NCBI GenBank assembly: GCA_024743355.1
Contig: JANSWS010000026.1
Location: 1-35,822 of the forward strand
DNA: 35,822 bases
Direction: 5' to 3'
Source of the DNA: a bacterium
GTDB taxonomy: Bacteria; Planctomycetota; Planctomycetia; Pirellulales; Pirellulaceae
The notes under the pieces: model-generated
The model's database searches: none
Told to the model about the DNA's origin: nothing
What the model saw: the letters and a program-made list of their open reading frames with translations, nothing else
Shown here: piece after piece, positions 7,707-17,196 of the stretch
Layout: the number at the start of each line of letters is the position of its first letter
How positions within the stretch are numbered: the stretch's first letter is position 1
Translations under genes and position numbers: made by a program

Positions 7707-8723
7707 ATGGTGGGTGTGGGGGAGCGACTGGGTCATTATCAAATCATGCGTCAGCTGGGTTCTGGCGGAGCGGGGCACGTGTTTCAAGCTCTGAACCACG
7801 AAACCGGGGAAGAGGTAGCCCTGAAAACACTCAACGACCACGGCAAGGTAACGGAGGATATTCACAAAAGATTCATCCGTGAGATCTCGGTGGCACAGAA
7901 GCTGAAACATCCCAATATCGTTCGTTACGATGACTGCGGGCTGGATGAAGATGTACTGTACTTCACCATGGAGTTGGTTCCATGGGGTACCCTGGCAGAC
8001 GTGCTGACCCGACGCGGTTCGCTAACGTGGCAGGAGGCAGTTGAGTGTGGTATGCATGTGTGTGATGGATTGCAATATTTGCATGAGGCAAACATCATTC
8101 ACCGCGATCTCAAGCCTGCCAATATTTTTCTTTCCAAGGATGGCCAGTTGAAACTCGGGGATTTCGGCTTGGCCCGAGATTTCGATTCGAGCCGTTTAAC
8201 CATGGATGGCCAGACGGTAGGGACCGCCAAATACATGTCGCCCGAACAAGCTCGCGCCGGCAGCATCGATGGACGAGCTGACGTGTACGCACTTGGCTGC
8301 ATATTGTTCGAAATCCTGGCGGGTCGGCCACCATTTGTGCTGGATGATCCGCATTCGCCAGCAGCCTACGTGCTTATGATGCAGAAGCACGTTGAAGAAC
8401 AGCCGCCGAAAGTCTCGGATTTCTGCGGCAGTTGTCCTCAGCCTCTGGTGGATCTCGTTGACCGCATGCTGGCCAAGGATCCGAATCAACGTCCCGCAGA
8501 CGCGAAGAAAGTCCGCGCAGCGCTGGAAGGAATCTTGGTTCCAGGTGACGGGGCTACCGAGGCAACGCAAGATGGCGCTTCCGTTGCCCGCGAAACCAAG
8601 TCGTTTACCGAGCGTTTGCAAACTGGGGCCACGGCAAACCGCAAAGCCAATCCAGTCGTGTTGGCAATCGTGGCCCTCGTTGTTTTGGCGGTGATTGCGA
8701 TTGCCATTTTTGCAGCCCGCTAA
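7707..8723 (+). CDS. Ser/Thr protein kinase, PknB-like, tail-anchored
   Basis: The 338-residue protein is an eukaryotic-type kinase: Gly-rich loop LGSGGAGHV (18-25), Lys40 in VALKTL, Glu in the C-helix, catalytic loop HRDLKPAN (132-139), DFG at 152-154, and GTAKYMSPEQA as the activation-segment end. All catalytic residues are intact. A Thr/Ser/Ala-rich linker leads to one C-terminal membrane segment (about 315-336) followed by AAR, so the kinase faces the cytoplasm and almost nothing lies outside; no PASTA or other sensor domain is present. The ATG has GGAG about eight bases upstream. The gene sits in antisense orientation between the permease and binding-protein genes of the ABC system. Confidence 0.93.
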   Translation: MVGVGERLGHYQIMRQLGSGGAGHVFQALNHETGEEVALKTLNDHGKVTEDIHKRFIREISVAQKLKHPNIVRYDDCGLDEDVLYFTMELVPWGTLADVLTRRGSLTWQEAVECGMHVCDGLQYLHEANIIHRDLKPANIFLSKDGQLKLGDFGLARDFDSSRLTMDGQTVGTAKYMSPEQARAGSIDGRADVYALGCILFEILAGRPPFVLDDPHSPAAYVLMMQKHVEEQPPKVSDFCGSCPQPLVDLVDRMLAKDPNQRPADAKKVRAALEGILVPGDGATEATQDGASVARETKSFTERLQTGATANRKANPVVLAIVALVVLAVIAIAIFAAR

Positions 8724-8837
8724 AGGCGCATGGCATGGTTTCGCACAGGGCATGGAGCGGTAGGATGGCTCCAAGCCGCCCAAAAAGCAATCGTTCCAGG
8801 CAAGTTCGCGGTCTCAGGCTGAGAGCAATTCGCAGGC

Positions 8838-8860
8838 AGAGCGTCAGGGTGTGACGCTCT
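8838..8860. terminator. hairpin between convergent kinase and binding-protein genes
   Basis: A perfect nine-base-pair stem, AGAGCGTCA (8838-8846) and TGACGCTCT (8852-8860), encloses the loop GGGTG. It overlaps the stop codon of the minus-strand binding-protein gene. There is no T tract on either side, so it is a possible processing or termination structure rather than a classical intrinsic terminator. Confidence 0.4.
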
Positions 8861-10412
8861 GATCTGCGCCCTGATCTGCGCCCTGATCTGCGCCCTGATG
8901 TGCGCCACCCGAGGTTGGTTTTGCCTCGAGCTGCCAACGAAAGCCTTCGGCGGCAAAAATATCCTGGCTTTCAGCCGAACAGATTTTTTCAAACAGGCGT
9001 GACGCCAACTGCGGATACGGCGATTCTTTGCCAACCGCCCACGGCTGGATAGCTGTCGAGCACTGCAAGCCCTGAATCTGAATGGCGTCCAACTCATCGG
9101 CGGAACCTGCCGCATTGCTCAAGTAAACCACGGCGGCATCCAACGAACCTGTCTTCAACTGGTTCACCAGCATGTCGCCGGTGGGTGACTGAACCGTAAC
9201 GTTGGCCATGATTTCCTGCTGCACTCCGCCTTCGCGAAAGGTGTTCTGAGTGATCCAGCCCATGGCGCACTGCTTTTCATGTCCCACGCCGACCCGTAAT
9301 CCTGGTTGAGTTAAATCACGGAGTGAGGCGATTTGATGTGGATTGCCCTTTTGTACTAAGATCACCAACTCGTTCTGCGAAACGGAAATCGGCTCTGGAA
9401 ACAAATCGGACACTTGCTGCATGAACTCGGTGTCGCAAGCGAAATAGGCATCCGGATGCTGTCCGCTCTTCATCTGGGCTACAAGAATTCCGCATCCGTT
9501 GTAGACCCTCGAGACCTTGACCCCCTCACGTTCTTCGAAAGCTGTGATGGTTTCCTCGATGGCTGGCCGCAGCATCGAGCCGGCAAAAACAGATAGCTCC
9601 GGCTGGTCATTCCAGACATCGGTGCCGCTTGGACGAAATCCGAACTGTTCGTAATACTTCATCCCGCGGTCTCGGGCGGCAACGAAACGTGCAAAGTGCA
9701 GCGCTGCGGCCGGCCGCTGACTGCCAGCCAGCACGCCGATGGAAACCTGCGAGTTGGCATCGGCCAATTCCGCAAGTTCGACATACTCCAGTTCTGGGTA
9801 GGGATGAAGCACCGCGTCGTAAACGATGCCTGCATCGGCAGCTCCAACATTGACATCATTGGCCACGTCCGTGACGGTTGTCCGAAAGGCGTTGGTCGCC
9901 TGCTCCAGCCTCTTCCACTTGCCGCTTGAACTGAGGACCTCGCGTGTGATCTTGCCGACAGCGGCTGCCTCAGGCATTGCTTGTACCAACTGGACATTGC
10001 CGGTCAGTAAATCTTCCAAGGATTGAATGCTCTTGGGATTCCCTTTCCGCACCGCCACCACCGCTTGCATACGGGCCAAGGGCAGAGTCTCTTGAATTAG
10101 TTTCTTGTCTTTACCTAGAGCCAGATAGCTGTCGTCGGCGGGCAGGTAGAGATCTCCTGTGCCGCTGACTTCCATCTGGGAGAGCAATGTCTGAGACGGT
10201 CCATATTGAATCACAACCCGCCGTCCGGTTTCCTGTTCATAGGCTGTTCGAATCTCTTCCATGACCGCCTGGTTGCTGGCGGCGCAATACAGCATGATAG
10301 CTTCGCCATCGAAAGACGATGCGGAAGGCTGACTGTCGCTCCGGCTTAGCAACCACAGCATGCCACCCAACGCGATTATCGAAGCGAACATCACCAAGAC
10401 AGTTTTTGACAT
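8844..10412 (-). CDS. membrane-anchored tandem ModA-like substrate-binding protein
   Basis: The 522-residue protein has an N-terminal hydrophobic anchor or signal (about 4-23) and two consecutive periplasmic-binding-protein type 2 domains. Lobe A (about 38-260) starts IMLYCAASNQAVMEEI and lobe B (about 275-490) starts LSVFAGSMLRPAIEETI. Both contain the family's KxGNP and GxxDAxxVY-like motifs (AADAGIVYDA; SLDAAVVYLS). A single copy is normal for ModA/SBP_bac_11 proteins, so this is a fused duplication. The C-terminus carries GADQ repeats made by a 12-bp DNA repeat. The start is ATG 10412, with a weak ribosome binding site. It probably serves the ModB/ModC-like genes beyond the kinase. Molybdate, tungstate or a related oxyanion is inferred. 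Confidence 0.87.
   Translation of the reverse strand: MSKTVLVMFASIIALGGMLWLLSRSDSQPSASSFDGEAIMLYCAASNQAVMEEIRTAYEQETGRRVVIQYGPSQTLLSQMEVSGTGDLYLPADDSYLALGKDKKLIQETLPLARMQAVVAVRKGNPKSIQSLEDLLTGNVQLVQAMPEAAAVGKITREVLSSSGKWKRLEQATNAFRTTVTDVANDVNVGAADAGIVYDAVLHPYPELEYVELAELADANSQVSIGVLAGSQRPAAALHFARFVAARDRGMKYYEQFGFRPSGTDVWNDQPELSVFAGSMLRPAIEETITAFEEREGVKVSRVYNGCGILVAQMKSGQHPDAYFACDTEFMQQVSDLFPEPISVSQNELVILVQKGNPHQIASLRDLTQPGLRVGVGHEKQCAMGWITQNTFREGGVQQEIMANVTVQSPTGDMLVNQLKTGSLDAAVVYLSNAAGSADELDAIQIQGLQCSTAIQPWAVGKESPYPQLASRLFEKICSAESQDIFAAEGFRWQLEAKPTSGGAHQGADQGADQGADQSVTP
8859..8906. repeat. 12-bp tandem repeat, four copies, in-frame in the binding-protein gene
   Basis: CTGATCTGCGCC is repeated perfectly at 8859-8870, 8871-8882 and 8883-8894, with a fourth copy (one change) at 8895-8906. 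On the minus strand it encodes successive GADQ-like units at the extreme C-terminus of the tandem ModA-like protein. The unit length is a multiple of three, so copy changes keep the frame. Confidence 0.9.
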
Positions 10413-10842
10413 TGTGCTTACGCCGCTTGTTCAAGAAGTTGAATCATCTAAGACTTCATCAACGATTAAGCTCTCACAGGCGAATAGCGGGATCCGCGTT
10501 GCCTTCGGACGTCTTAAGGCAAATCAGCGGCCCGCGCTCTTCGCTGGACTGCCGTATTGTAGCCCGGCCGTTTCTGATGAGCCAATCCAAAGTCAGCATG
10601 CCATCCGCCGCTTAGGACAGCCCAGGGCGGTTGCCGCCTGCGCAATTTAGGACAAACACAAGGGATGGACGGAGTCTGTAGTTGCAAGATGAAGAAAACA
10701 AGAAATTTTCAGAGACCGGAGGCCAGGCCACGCTAGACTGATATATTCGGATTACTTTCGTCATGCCAAAACGCCTATTCCCTTGCCCTGCACTTTGGGT
10801 GTCTAACGCCTTTTTCCCGACGCCTTCATGGGATTGAGATAG
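10413..10842. other. intergenic region between divergent genes, no gene recognised
   Basis: This 430-base stretch lies between the 5' ends of the binding-protein gene (minus) and the lipoprotein gene (plus) and should hold both promoters. The short open frames in it lack ribosome binding sites and recognisable protein features. I found no convincing operator palindrome, riboswitch or RNA gene by eye; in particular I could not recognise a molybdenum-cofactor-type riboswitch. Confidence 0.4.
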
Positions 10843-11826
10843 ATGATCACAAGAACTTCGCGGCAAATCCTGTTCTGGGGATTAGGTCTGGTGGCAGGTA
10901 CCGTAGCTGCCTGCCAGGTACCAGTGTTTCGCTATGCACTGGAGCGCTGGAAGAGTGATCGCTACGAGATTCTGGTATTGGGCGAGGAGCCATTGAATGA
11001 GCAGCAACAGCAGTTGGTAGCGCGATTGTCGAAGGCCCTTGATTCAGAGCCGGAGTCGCCTTCCGCTGTGCGATTCATCAGCGTCACGGACGGGCTGGAT
11101 CCAGGTCTGCGAGATCTGTGGCACGCACGATCTAACTCAGAACAGCCACTGATGATCGCCCTTTACCCGAAGCGTTCGCAAGTTCCAAATCGATTGGCTT
11201 ATTCGGCCGGCTTGACGGAAGATCATGTGAATCAATTGCTGGATTCACCGGTGCGGCAATCGATTTTCAGTAAATTGCTGCAAGGCGATTCGGCCGTTTG
11301 GGTGTTTGTGCCCTGCGGTGATTCCGCTAAAGATGAAGCTGCCTACCAAATCCTGGAATCCCAATTGGCTAAGGAAGCTCAGCTGATTGAATTGCCGGGT
11401 GTGGAAGAGTTGGAGATTTCAGAAGAAGTCCTGGATAGCTGCAAAATTGATTTGCGGATTGGTTTTTCCATCGTGCGTTTGGAACGAAACGATGTTCAAG
11501 AAGATTTTCTGCTACAAACTCTGCTCAACAGCGAGTCGGATTTGCGCGAGTTCGATGAGCCCTTGGTGTTCCCCGTTTTTGGGCGCGGTCGCGTTCTCTA
11601 CGCCCTGGTCGGAAAAGGGATTTCAGCAGATACCATTCGCTCGGCCACAAGCTTCATGACCGGCCCTTGCTCTTGCCAAGTGAAAGAGCAAAATCCGGGC
11701 TTCGATATGCTGCTAAGCGGAGATTGGGAACAGGCAATTGGAGAGGTTCTGATCAGCAACCCCATTCCCGCCGGAGATGCTCGCCCGAAGCTGCTCACCA
11801 TCCCACCCGGTAGAACAGGCCGCTGA
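10843..11826 (+). CDS. putative lipoprotein, planctomycete conserved, unknown function
   Basis: The 327-residue protein has a short basic N-terminus, a hydrophobic segment and a lipobox-like VAAC, so export and lipidation at Cys24 are likely. The mature part mixes alpha and beta: YEILVLGEE, PLMIALYPK, a helix, AVWVFVPCGDS, then EDFLLQTLLNSE, VFPVFGRGRVLYALVGKG and a CSC motif in TGPCSCQVKEQNPGFDMLL. It ends in IPPGRTGR. I do not recognise an assigned family, although the layout (two thioredoxin-like or Rossmann-like halves) resembles conserved planctomycete proteins found near transporters. The ATG at 10843 has only a weak upstream GAG. It precedes the GntP-type permease by 211 bases and may be separately transcribed. 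Confidence 0.75.
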   Translation: MITRTSRQILFWGLGLVAGTVAACQVPVFRYALERWKSDRYEILVLGEEPLNEQQQQLVARLSKALDSEPESPSAVRFISVTDGLDPGLRDLWHARSNSEQPLMIALYPKRSQVPNRLAYSAGLTEDHVNQLLDSPVRQSIFSKLLQGDSAVWVFVPCGDSAKDEAAYQILESQLAKEAQLIELPGVEELEISEEVLDSCKIDLRIGFSIVRLERNDVQEDFLLQTLLNSESDLREFDEPLVFPVFGRGRVLYALVGKGISADTIRSATSFMTGPCSCQVKEQNPGFDMLLSGDWEQAIGEVLISNPIPAGDARPKLLTIPPGRTGR

Positions 11827-12037
11827 CGGTTGCTGCATTCTCCAATCTGCGGAACCGGTTTGGGATGCGATCATGGTACCCCCTGACCACGCATACCATC
11901 GCGGTACCGATTTCTTCCTATTTCTCGCTTCCAGGGGAAGAAATCCATCGGCCCTGCGGAGGGTCGCAAACCGCTGGCCGAGATTTGCTAAAACATACAC
12001 AACGAGCATCCCAAGTGTATGAGCTGCTGAGGCTGTG

Positions 12038-13414
12038 ATGGATTGGTATCCGATATTGGTGTTGGTAATTGGCGTAGCGGTCGTGATTGGACTGATCATG
12101 GTCCTGCGGATCAATGCCTTTTTTGCCCTCATATCCGCGGCCATGGTGGTCAGCCTGCTCTCTCCAGGTAGCGGAGAAGAGAAGATCGCGCGGGTAGCGA
12201 CTGCCTTTGGCGCTTCCGCCGGTGGAATTGGCATTGTCATCGCCATGGCGGCCATCATTGGCAAGTGCCTGATGGATAGTGGCGCGGCGGATCGCATCGT
12301 GCGCTCGTTTACGAAGGCTTTAGGAGAAGAACGCGCGCCAATTGCTTTGATGGGCAGCGGGTTCGTTCTTTCCGTACCCGTGTTCTTCGACACTGTTTTC
12401 TATTTATTAGTGCCTCTGGCACGCTCGTTGTGGCTAAGTAAACGCAAAAACTATGTTCTGTATACGACTTCCATTGTGGCCGGAGGAGCCGTGACGCATT
12501 CCATGGTGCCTCCAACGCCAGGGCCGCTGGCGATCGCCGATAACCTGGGTGTAGATCTCGGGCTGATGATCGTTATGGGAGCTTGCGTGGGATTGGTAAT
12601 GTCGGTGGTTGGACTGGGTGTTTGCTGGGTACTCAACCGATGGTACGAAATTGAAATGCGTCCCTATGCCGGACAACCGGAGCCAAAGCCCATCGATGAT
12701 CAGGCTTTGCCACCGTTGGGAATGTCTTTGTTACCCGTTGTCTTGCCGGTAGTGCTCATAGCAGCGCACACGGTCACATCGATGTTGGCAGACAAAACTG
12801 CTTTTGCATGGCAGATAGCCTTAAATATTACGGGCATTCTGGGGAACCCGAATCTGGCGCTGATGATTTCCGCAGCCATCTCCGTGGGATTGGTGATTCG
12901 CTACCGTGGTTGCTCGTTGCTCGATATGTCGGATTCCATTGAGCAGGCGTTGATGAGTGGCGGTTTGGTTATCTTGATCACCGCAGCGGGGGGAGCTTTT
13001 GGCAAAATGCTGGCGGCTGCTGGAATCCAGAATACGATCCAATCGCTGCTTGGCAGCGACAGTTCTGTTACCGGATTGACGGTGTTGCTGGCCGCGTTTG
13101 GCGTCGCCATGCTGATCAAGTTTGCCCAGGGGTCTGGTACCGTGTCGATGATTACGACCTCCTCCATGTTCGCGGCCATGGGCTTTACTGCTGAGCAGCT
13201 AGGTTTTCATCCCGTTTATCTGGCGACTGCGATCGGCAGTGGATCCTTGGTTGGGGATTGGATGAACAACAGCGGCTTCTGGGTTTTCTCCAAAATGAGT
13301 GTACTGACAACGGAGGAAACGCTGCGGACGTGGTCGGTGCTTACTGCATGTCTTGGATTCACTGGGTTGCTGACCACAGTGGTGGGGGCCGTGTTTTTTC
13401 CTTTGCTCAGCTAA
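12038..13414 (+). CDS. GntP-family permease (gluconate or related organic acid)
   Basis: This 458-residue inner-membrane protein has about 12 hydrophobic segments. It shows the GntP/gluconate:H+ symporter features: GIGIVIAMAAIIGKCLMDSGAADRIV (about 65-90), SVPVFFDTVFYLLVPLA, AGGAVTHSMVPPTPGPLAIADNLGVDLG, ITAAGGAFGKMLAAAGI, FAQGSGTVSMITTSSM and the final GSGSLVGDWMNNSGFWVFSK. The substrate may be gluconate, glycerate or another sugar acid; this cannot be told from sequence alone. The ATG at 12038 is chosen because GAGG stands five bases upstream; an adjacent GTG at 12035 is less well placed. Confidence 0.93.
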   Translation: MDWYPILVLVIGVAVVIGLIMVLRINAFFALISAAMVVSLLSPGSGEEKIARVATAFGASAGGIGIVIAMAAIIGKCLMDSGAADRIVRSFTKALGEERAPIALMGSGFVLSVPVFFDTVFYLLVPLARSLWLSKRKNYVLYTTSIVAGGAVTHSMVPPTPGPLAIADNLGVDLGLMIVMGACVGLVMSVVGLGVCWVLNRWYEIEMRPYAGQPEPKPIDDQALPPLGMSLLPVVLPVVLIAAHTVTSMLADKTAFAWQIALNITGILGNPNLALMISAAISVGLVIRYRGCSLLDMSDSIEQALMSGGLVILITAAGGAFGKMLAAAGIQNTIQSLLGSDSSVTGLTVLLAAFGVAMLIKFAQGSGTVSMITTSSMFAAMGFTAEQLGFHPVYLATAIGSGSLVGDWMNNSGFWVFSKMSVLTTEETLRTWSVLTACLGFTGLLTTVVGAVFFPLLS

Positions 13415-13689
13415 CTTTTGGCCTGCCCAATCATGGATTCGCCAGAGAGCCAGCAGGTTGCTTGCCTGTTGGGGCTGCCGCCAACCGGCGAGCGTAGCAT
13501 GGAAAATTATCAGCAGTGGCTGATGGCGGCATTCGTACTCCTTGGACAGGGACTGCTGTGATTTCGCTATGCCAACGGGGGAAATTGGCGGTTGCCCGAG
13601 AAAACTGGTAGACTTTAGGAGTGGTCTCTTGGAACCCCCGGACCGCAACCTACCACCCCGCCTTCTCCGCCGTTCGCCCGGAGACGAAC

Positions 13690-16600
13690 ATGCTAAGCTA
13701 CGCGCGAGCTCTGCTGGCTCCCAATCGGTCACCTTTTCGTTTGCTTCGAAGGGTGCGAACTGCCATAGAGCTTAACCCTCGCCGACTCGCCGCCCTGGCA
13801 CCTTTGCTGGTATTCGTTAACGCGAGTTCCATTTGCGATCAGTGCATTGCTGATGAGACCCATCAGCCTCCTAGAGCTTTCGTTCAATTGAGTCAGGACT
13901 ATTGTCTGGACTGCCATACAGGCGGCGATGCAGAGGCACGATTGGACATCAGTGCTATGAATGATACGCAAGTATCGACTTTCTATATGGACTGGCGGCG
14001 CGTTGCCCGGGTTCTGCAAGAAGGCTCGATGCCGCCAACGGATGCTGAACAGCCACCGGGTTCGCAACTGCAAGAAGCCGGTCGAGCGCTTGGGACTGCC
14101 TTGCAGCAAGCGACGCTGGAAGCAGCCGATGATCCGGGACCACAGGTTGTCAGGCGATTGACCAATGCCGAGTTTGACTATTGCTTGGAAGATTTGACAG
14201 GCTTGCGGCTGGGACTGGGCAAGGGCCTGGTAAGCGACAGCGTGGGTGGATCCGGCTTTACCAACTCAGCCACAGCGCAGTTCATGCAAGATGTGACGAT
14301 GGAACGCTATCTCGAAGCGGCAAAGATCGTCGCCGAGCATGCCATGATTGGAACCGGTCCGCTCTATTTCTTTGAAGATCCTGGGCAAACGGGAATGGAG
14401 ATCTCGGCCGTGCGTCGCATCCAGGACATCTATCGCAAGTATGGTTTCCGAGCGGCCGCGGGAGAGGGCGCGGAACCCTACGGTATGCAGCGGTTTCCCC
14501 AAGCATTCAAGGTTTGCTGGCAGTTTTTGCATCGCGAGCAGCTCGGTATGGGAGACGTGAGTTTGTCCGAGCTGGCAAGGGAAGCGGATATCGAGCCCAA
14601 ATTCGCCCTTCACATCTGGGAAGTTTTGAATCGCCCGCAGCCGCAATTTCCCTTGGATCAAGTTTGCATGGCCTGGAAGCAGATACCGGCCCCGGAAGCC
14701 GTTGACGCAGATTGGCATGAACAGATCTCAGTGCACGCCGAAGCCTTGTTCGAGAAGATTCAGTATTGGCAAGATCGGCTAGCCTCTTCCGCTTCGGATG
14801 AGGAAGAGGCTGCCTTGCTAAGCGGGCAACCGATGCAGGTTCCAACCGAAGTTGACTTTGTGGCTCGTGCGGTTCGACGCCGCGTTCGACAGCAGGATGC
14901 CTTTACGCCGGATTTGAACAACGCCAGTCTCTACGACAAAGATGGACGCGTGCGCTTGCAGATCAATGTGGAAGCCGCCAGTTCGGAATTTGTCGGCCAG
15001 CCGGCAGTCGTTTTTTCGCAGGCCCAATTCGAGTTCAGGGTCTTCAACGAAGTCGAGAAGCCACCTGTTCCGCTGGTTTCTGTATTGACTCCCCAAGCCA
15101 AGCAAGAATTAAAACTGGGTGAGCATCCATCAGGGAGCACGATCGGTGAATCTGAGTTTGTGGTAACAGTGGGACTTCCGCGGATCATCGAAGTGGAGCT
15201 GCCCGACGATTGTCGCGTGGGTGAACTGACCGTACGCGCACGACTGGATACGGAACTCAGCCGGGATGCGGTAGTTCGCTGCTCGATTCGGGACATCACC
15301 AACGATGGCAATGAGTTTTCTAACCGGCCTGGTCGCGAATATTCCTCACTGCTTCGCGACCCCAACTCAGAACGCATGGACGATTGGCAACAGGGACTGA
15401 CCCAATTCGCCCTTGCCCTGCCGCAGATCTCTCATCGCGAGCCGACTCCATCGGATCGGGATCCCATTCCTGAGCCCTACGACAACACCTATAACCTGCC
15501 GGAACGCAACCATTTTCATACTGCGGTCAAATACTATCGAGACGATCGGTTTCTCACCGAGCATATTCTTCCCGAAGCAGCGATCGAAGAACTCGACCGG
15601 GCCTGGGCCGACCTGTTGAGTTCGTTCGACTATCACGATGTGAATCTCCGCTTTACTGCCGATAAGTTTGGGCTGGAGCTGGGCGAGCAGACGATTGCCA
15701 GTTTGGAGCCAGATTGGTTGCGGTCGCAATCGGAGACGGTGCGTTCATTGCTTGAGGCTTATCGTGACGAGTATCAAACCATCCAGCATATGTTGGAGTC
15801 AGCACAGCGGAGACATCTGACAGATTTGAATGAGTTCGCAAGCCGCGCTTGGCGTCGACCACTTACCAGCCGGGAACAAGATCGCCTTCGTGATTTTTAC
15901 CAGGCTCTGCGGGACTCTGCTCAAAGCCATGCAGAGGCACTGCGAGGCACACTGGCGCGGGTGCTGGTAAGTCCCAGTTTTCTGTATCGTGTGGAACGGT
16001 CGGGCGTCGAACCGTCGGTTACTGGGCTGTCGACTACTGACCGGTCGGACACGGGAATGGGCGGCGAGCTGGATCCTTTCTCACTGGCCAGTCGACTCAG
16101 CTTTTCCATTTGGTCGTCTGTGCCAGATGCAGAACTTTTAGCCTTAGCCAGCTCGGGAGAATTGGTTGAAGATGCTGTTCTTCGAGAGCAGGTACAACGG
16201 ATGCTTGCCTCTCCCAAGTCGCGACGGATGGCTACGGAGTTCTTTGGGCAGTGGCTGGGCTTCTATCAGTTTGACCAGTTTCGAGGAGTTGACACCGGTC
16301 GCTTCCCCGAATTTGATCCACAGTTGCAGGAATCGTTGTACGACGAGGCCATTTCATTCTTTGAGCACATCCTTCGCGAGGATCGTCCTTACAGCGAGAT
16401 TTTTCAAGCTGACTATAGCGTTCTGGACCAGCGAGTCGCGGCTCATTACGGTCTTGCCGACGGGGACACGGCTACTGCTTCGATCGAGATTGCTGACAGC
16501 GATACCCAAGCAGCCGATGAGCTGCCTGAGCAGGTCGCGCCGTTGGAATCCAAGCTGCGCGACCTGCGAGAGCAGCATCGTGGCGGAGTGCTTGGCTTGG

Positions 16601-17196
16601 GTGCCATCCTGACATCGACGTCCGCGCCTTTGCGAACGAGTCCCGTCAAACGCGGAGACTGGGTATTGCGGAGGCTGCTTGGGACACCCGTCCCGCCGCC
16701 GCCGGCGGATGCTGGCTCGATCCCGGCGGAAGAAGCTTTGGGTGATGGCATGACGGTTCGGCAAAGGTTGGAGATGCATCGCATGCGTGCGGAGTGCATG
16801 AACTGTCACATTCGAATCGACCCGCTAGGCTTTTCCCTGGAGAATTTTGATTCGCTTGGCCGCTGGCGGGAAGACTATGTGGATGGAAAGCCCGTCGATG
16901 CATCGGGAACGACGGTGGAAGGTTTTGACATTCAGGGCGTGGATGGGCTACGCAAGTTCCTGCAGCGTCAGGATAGCTTGCTGCGGCGAAATCTGGCCGC
17001 GAGATTGACGGCATATTTTTTGGGCCGGGCCGAGACAGTCTACGATGCCGCATTGATAGAACGCATAGCTCGGGATTTAGAAGTGGACCCGCGGATCTCG
17101 ACTGCAGTTACAACCCTGGTGTGCAGTCCGCAGTTCCAGAAGATACGCCAGCGTGGACCATCGGTCGCGGCCAAAACAGGAGCAGGTGAATCGTGA
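13690..17196 (+). CDS. DUF1592/DUF1588/DUF1585 planctomycete cytochrome-type protein
   Basis: The 1168-residue exported protein has a long basic N-terminus and a hydrophobic segment (about 33-47). A haem-binding CLDCH (72-76) lies in a planctomycete-type cytochrome c domain. DUF1587 follows ([20 protein letters not shown], about 132-152). A long middle region with a beta-rich insert precedes DUF1595 and DUF1592 ([36 protein letters not shown]). DUF1588 comes next ([20 protein letters not shown]...[14 protein letters not shown]), with a second CxxCH, CMNCH, at about 1036-1040. DUF1585 forms the end. No enzyme activity is established for the family; redox or polymer degradation roles are proposed. 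The ATG at 13690 has GGAG six bases upstream. The stop overlaps the DUF1552 start. Confidence 0.93.
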   Translation: MLSYARALLAPNRSPFRLLRRVRTAIELNPRRLAALAPLLVFVNASSICDQCIADETHQPPRAFVQLSQDYCLDCHTGGDAEARLDISAMNDTQVSTFYMDWRRVARVLQEGSMPPTDAEQPPGSQLQEAGRALGTALQQATLEAADDPGPQVVRRLTNAEFDYCLEDLTGLRLGLGKGLVSDSVGGSGFTNSATAQFMQDVTMERYLEAAKIVAEHAMIGTGPLYFFEDPGQTGMEISAVRRIQDIYRKYGFRAAAGEGAEPYGMQRFPQAFKVCWQFLHREQLGMGDVSLSELAREADIEPKFALHIWEVLNRPQPQFPLDQVCMAWKQIPAPEAVDADWHEQISVHAEALFEKIQYWQDRLASSASDEEEAALLSGQPMQVPTEVDFVARAVRRRVRQQDAFTPDLNNASLYDKDGRVRLQINVEAASSEFVGQPAVVFSQAQFEFRVFNEVEKPPVPLVSVLTPQAKQELKLGEHPSGSTIGESEFVVTVGLPRIIEVELPDDCRVGELTVRARLDTELSRDAVVRCSIRDITNDGNEFSNRPGREYSSLLRDPNSERMDDWQQGLTQFALALPQISHREPTPSDRDPIPEPYDNTYNLPERNHFHTAVKYYRDDRFLTEHILPEAAIEELDRAWADLLSSFDYHDVNLRFTADKFGLELGEQTIASLEPDWLRSQSETVRSLLEAYRDEYQTIQHMLESAQRRHLTDLNEFASRAWRRPLTSREQDRLRDFYQALRDSAQSHAEALRGTLARVLVSPSFLYRVERSGVEPSVTGLSTTDRSDTGMGGELDPFSLASRLSFSIWSSVPDAELLALASSGELVEDAVLREQVQRMLASPKSRRMATEFFGQWLGFYQFDQFRGVDTGRFPEFDPQLQESLYDEAISFFEHILREDRPYSEIFQADYSVLDQRVAAHYGLADGDTATASIEIADSDTQAADELPEQVAPLESKLRDLREQHRGGVLGLGAILTSTSAPLRTSPVKRGDWVLRRLLGTPVPPPPADAGSIPAEEALGDGMTVRQRLEMHRMRAECMNCHIRIDPLGFSLENFDSLGRWREDYVDGKPVDASGTTVEGFDIQGVDGLRKFLQRQDSLLRRNLAARLTAYFLGRAETVYDAALIERIARDLEVDPRISTAVTTLVCSPQFQKIRQRGPSVAAKTGAGES

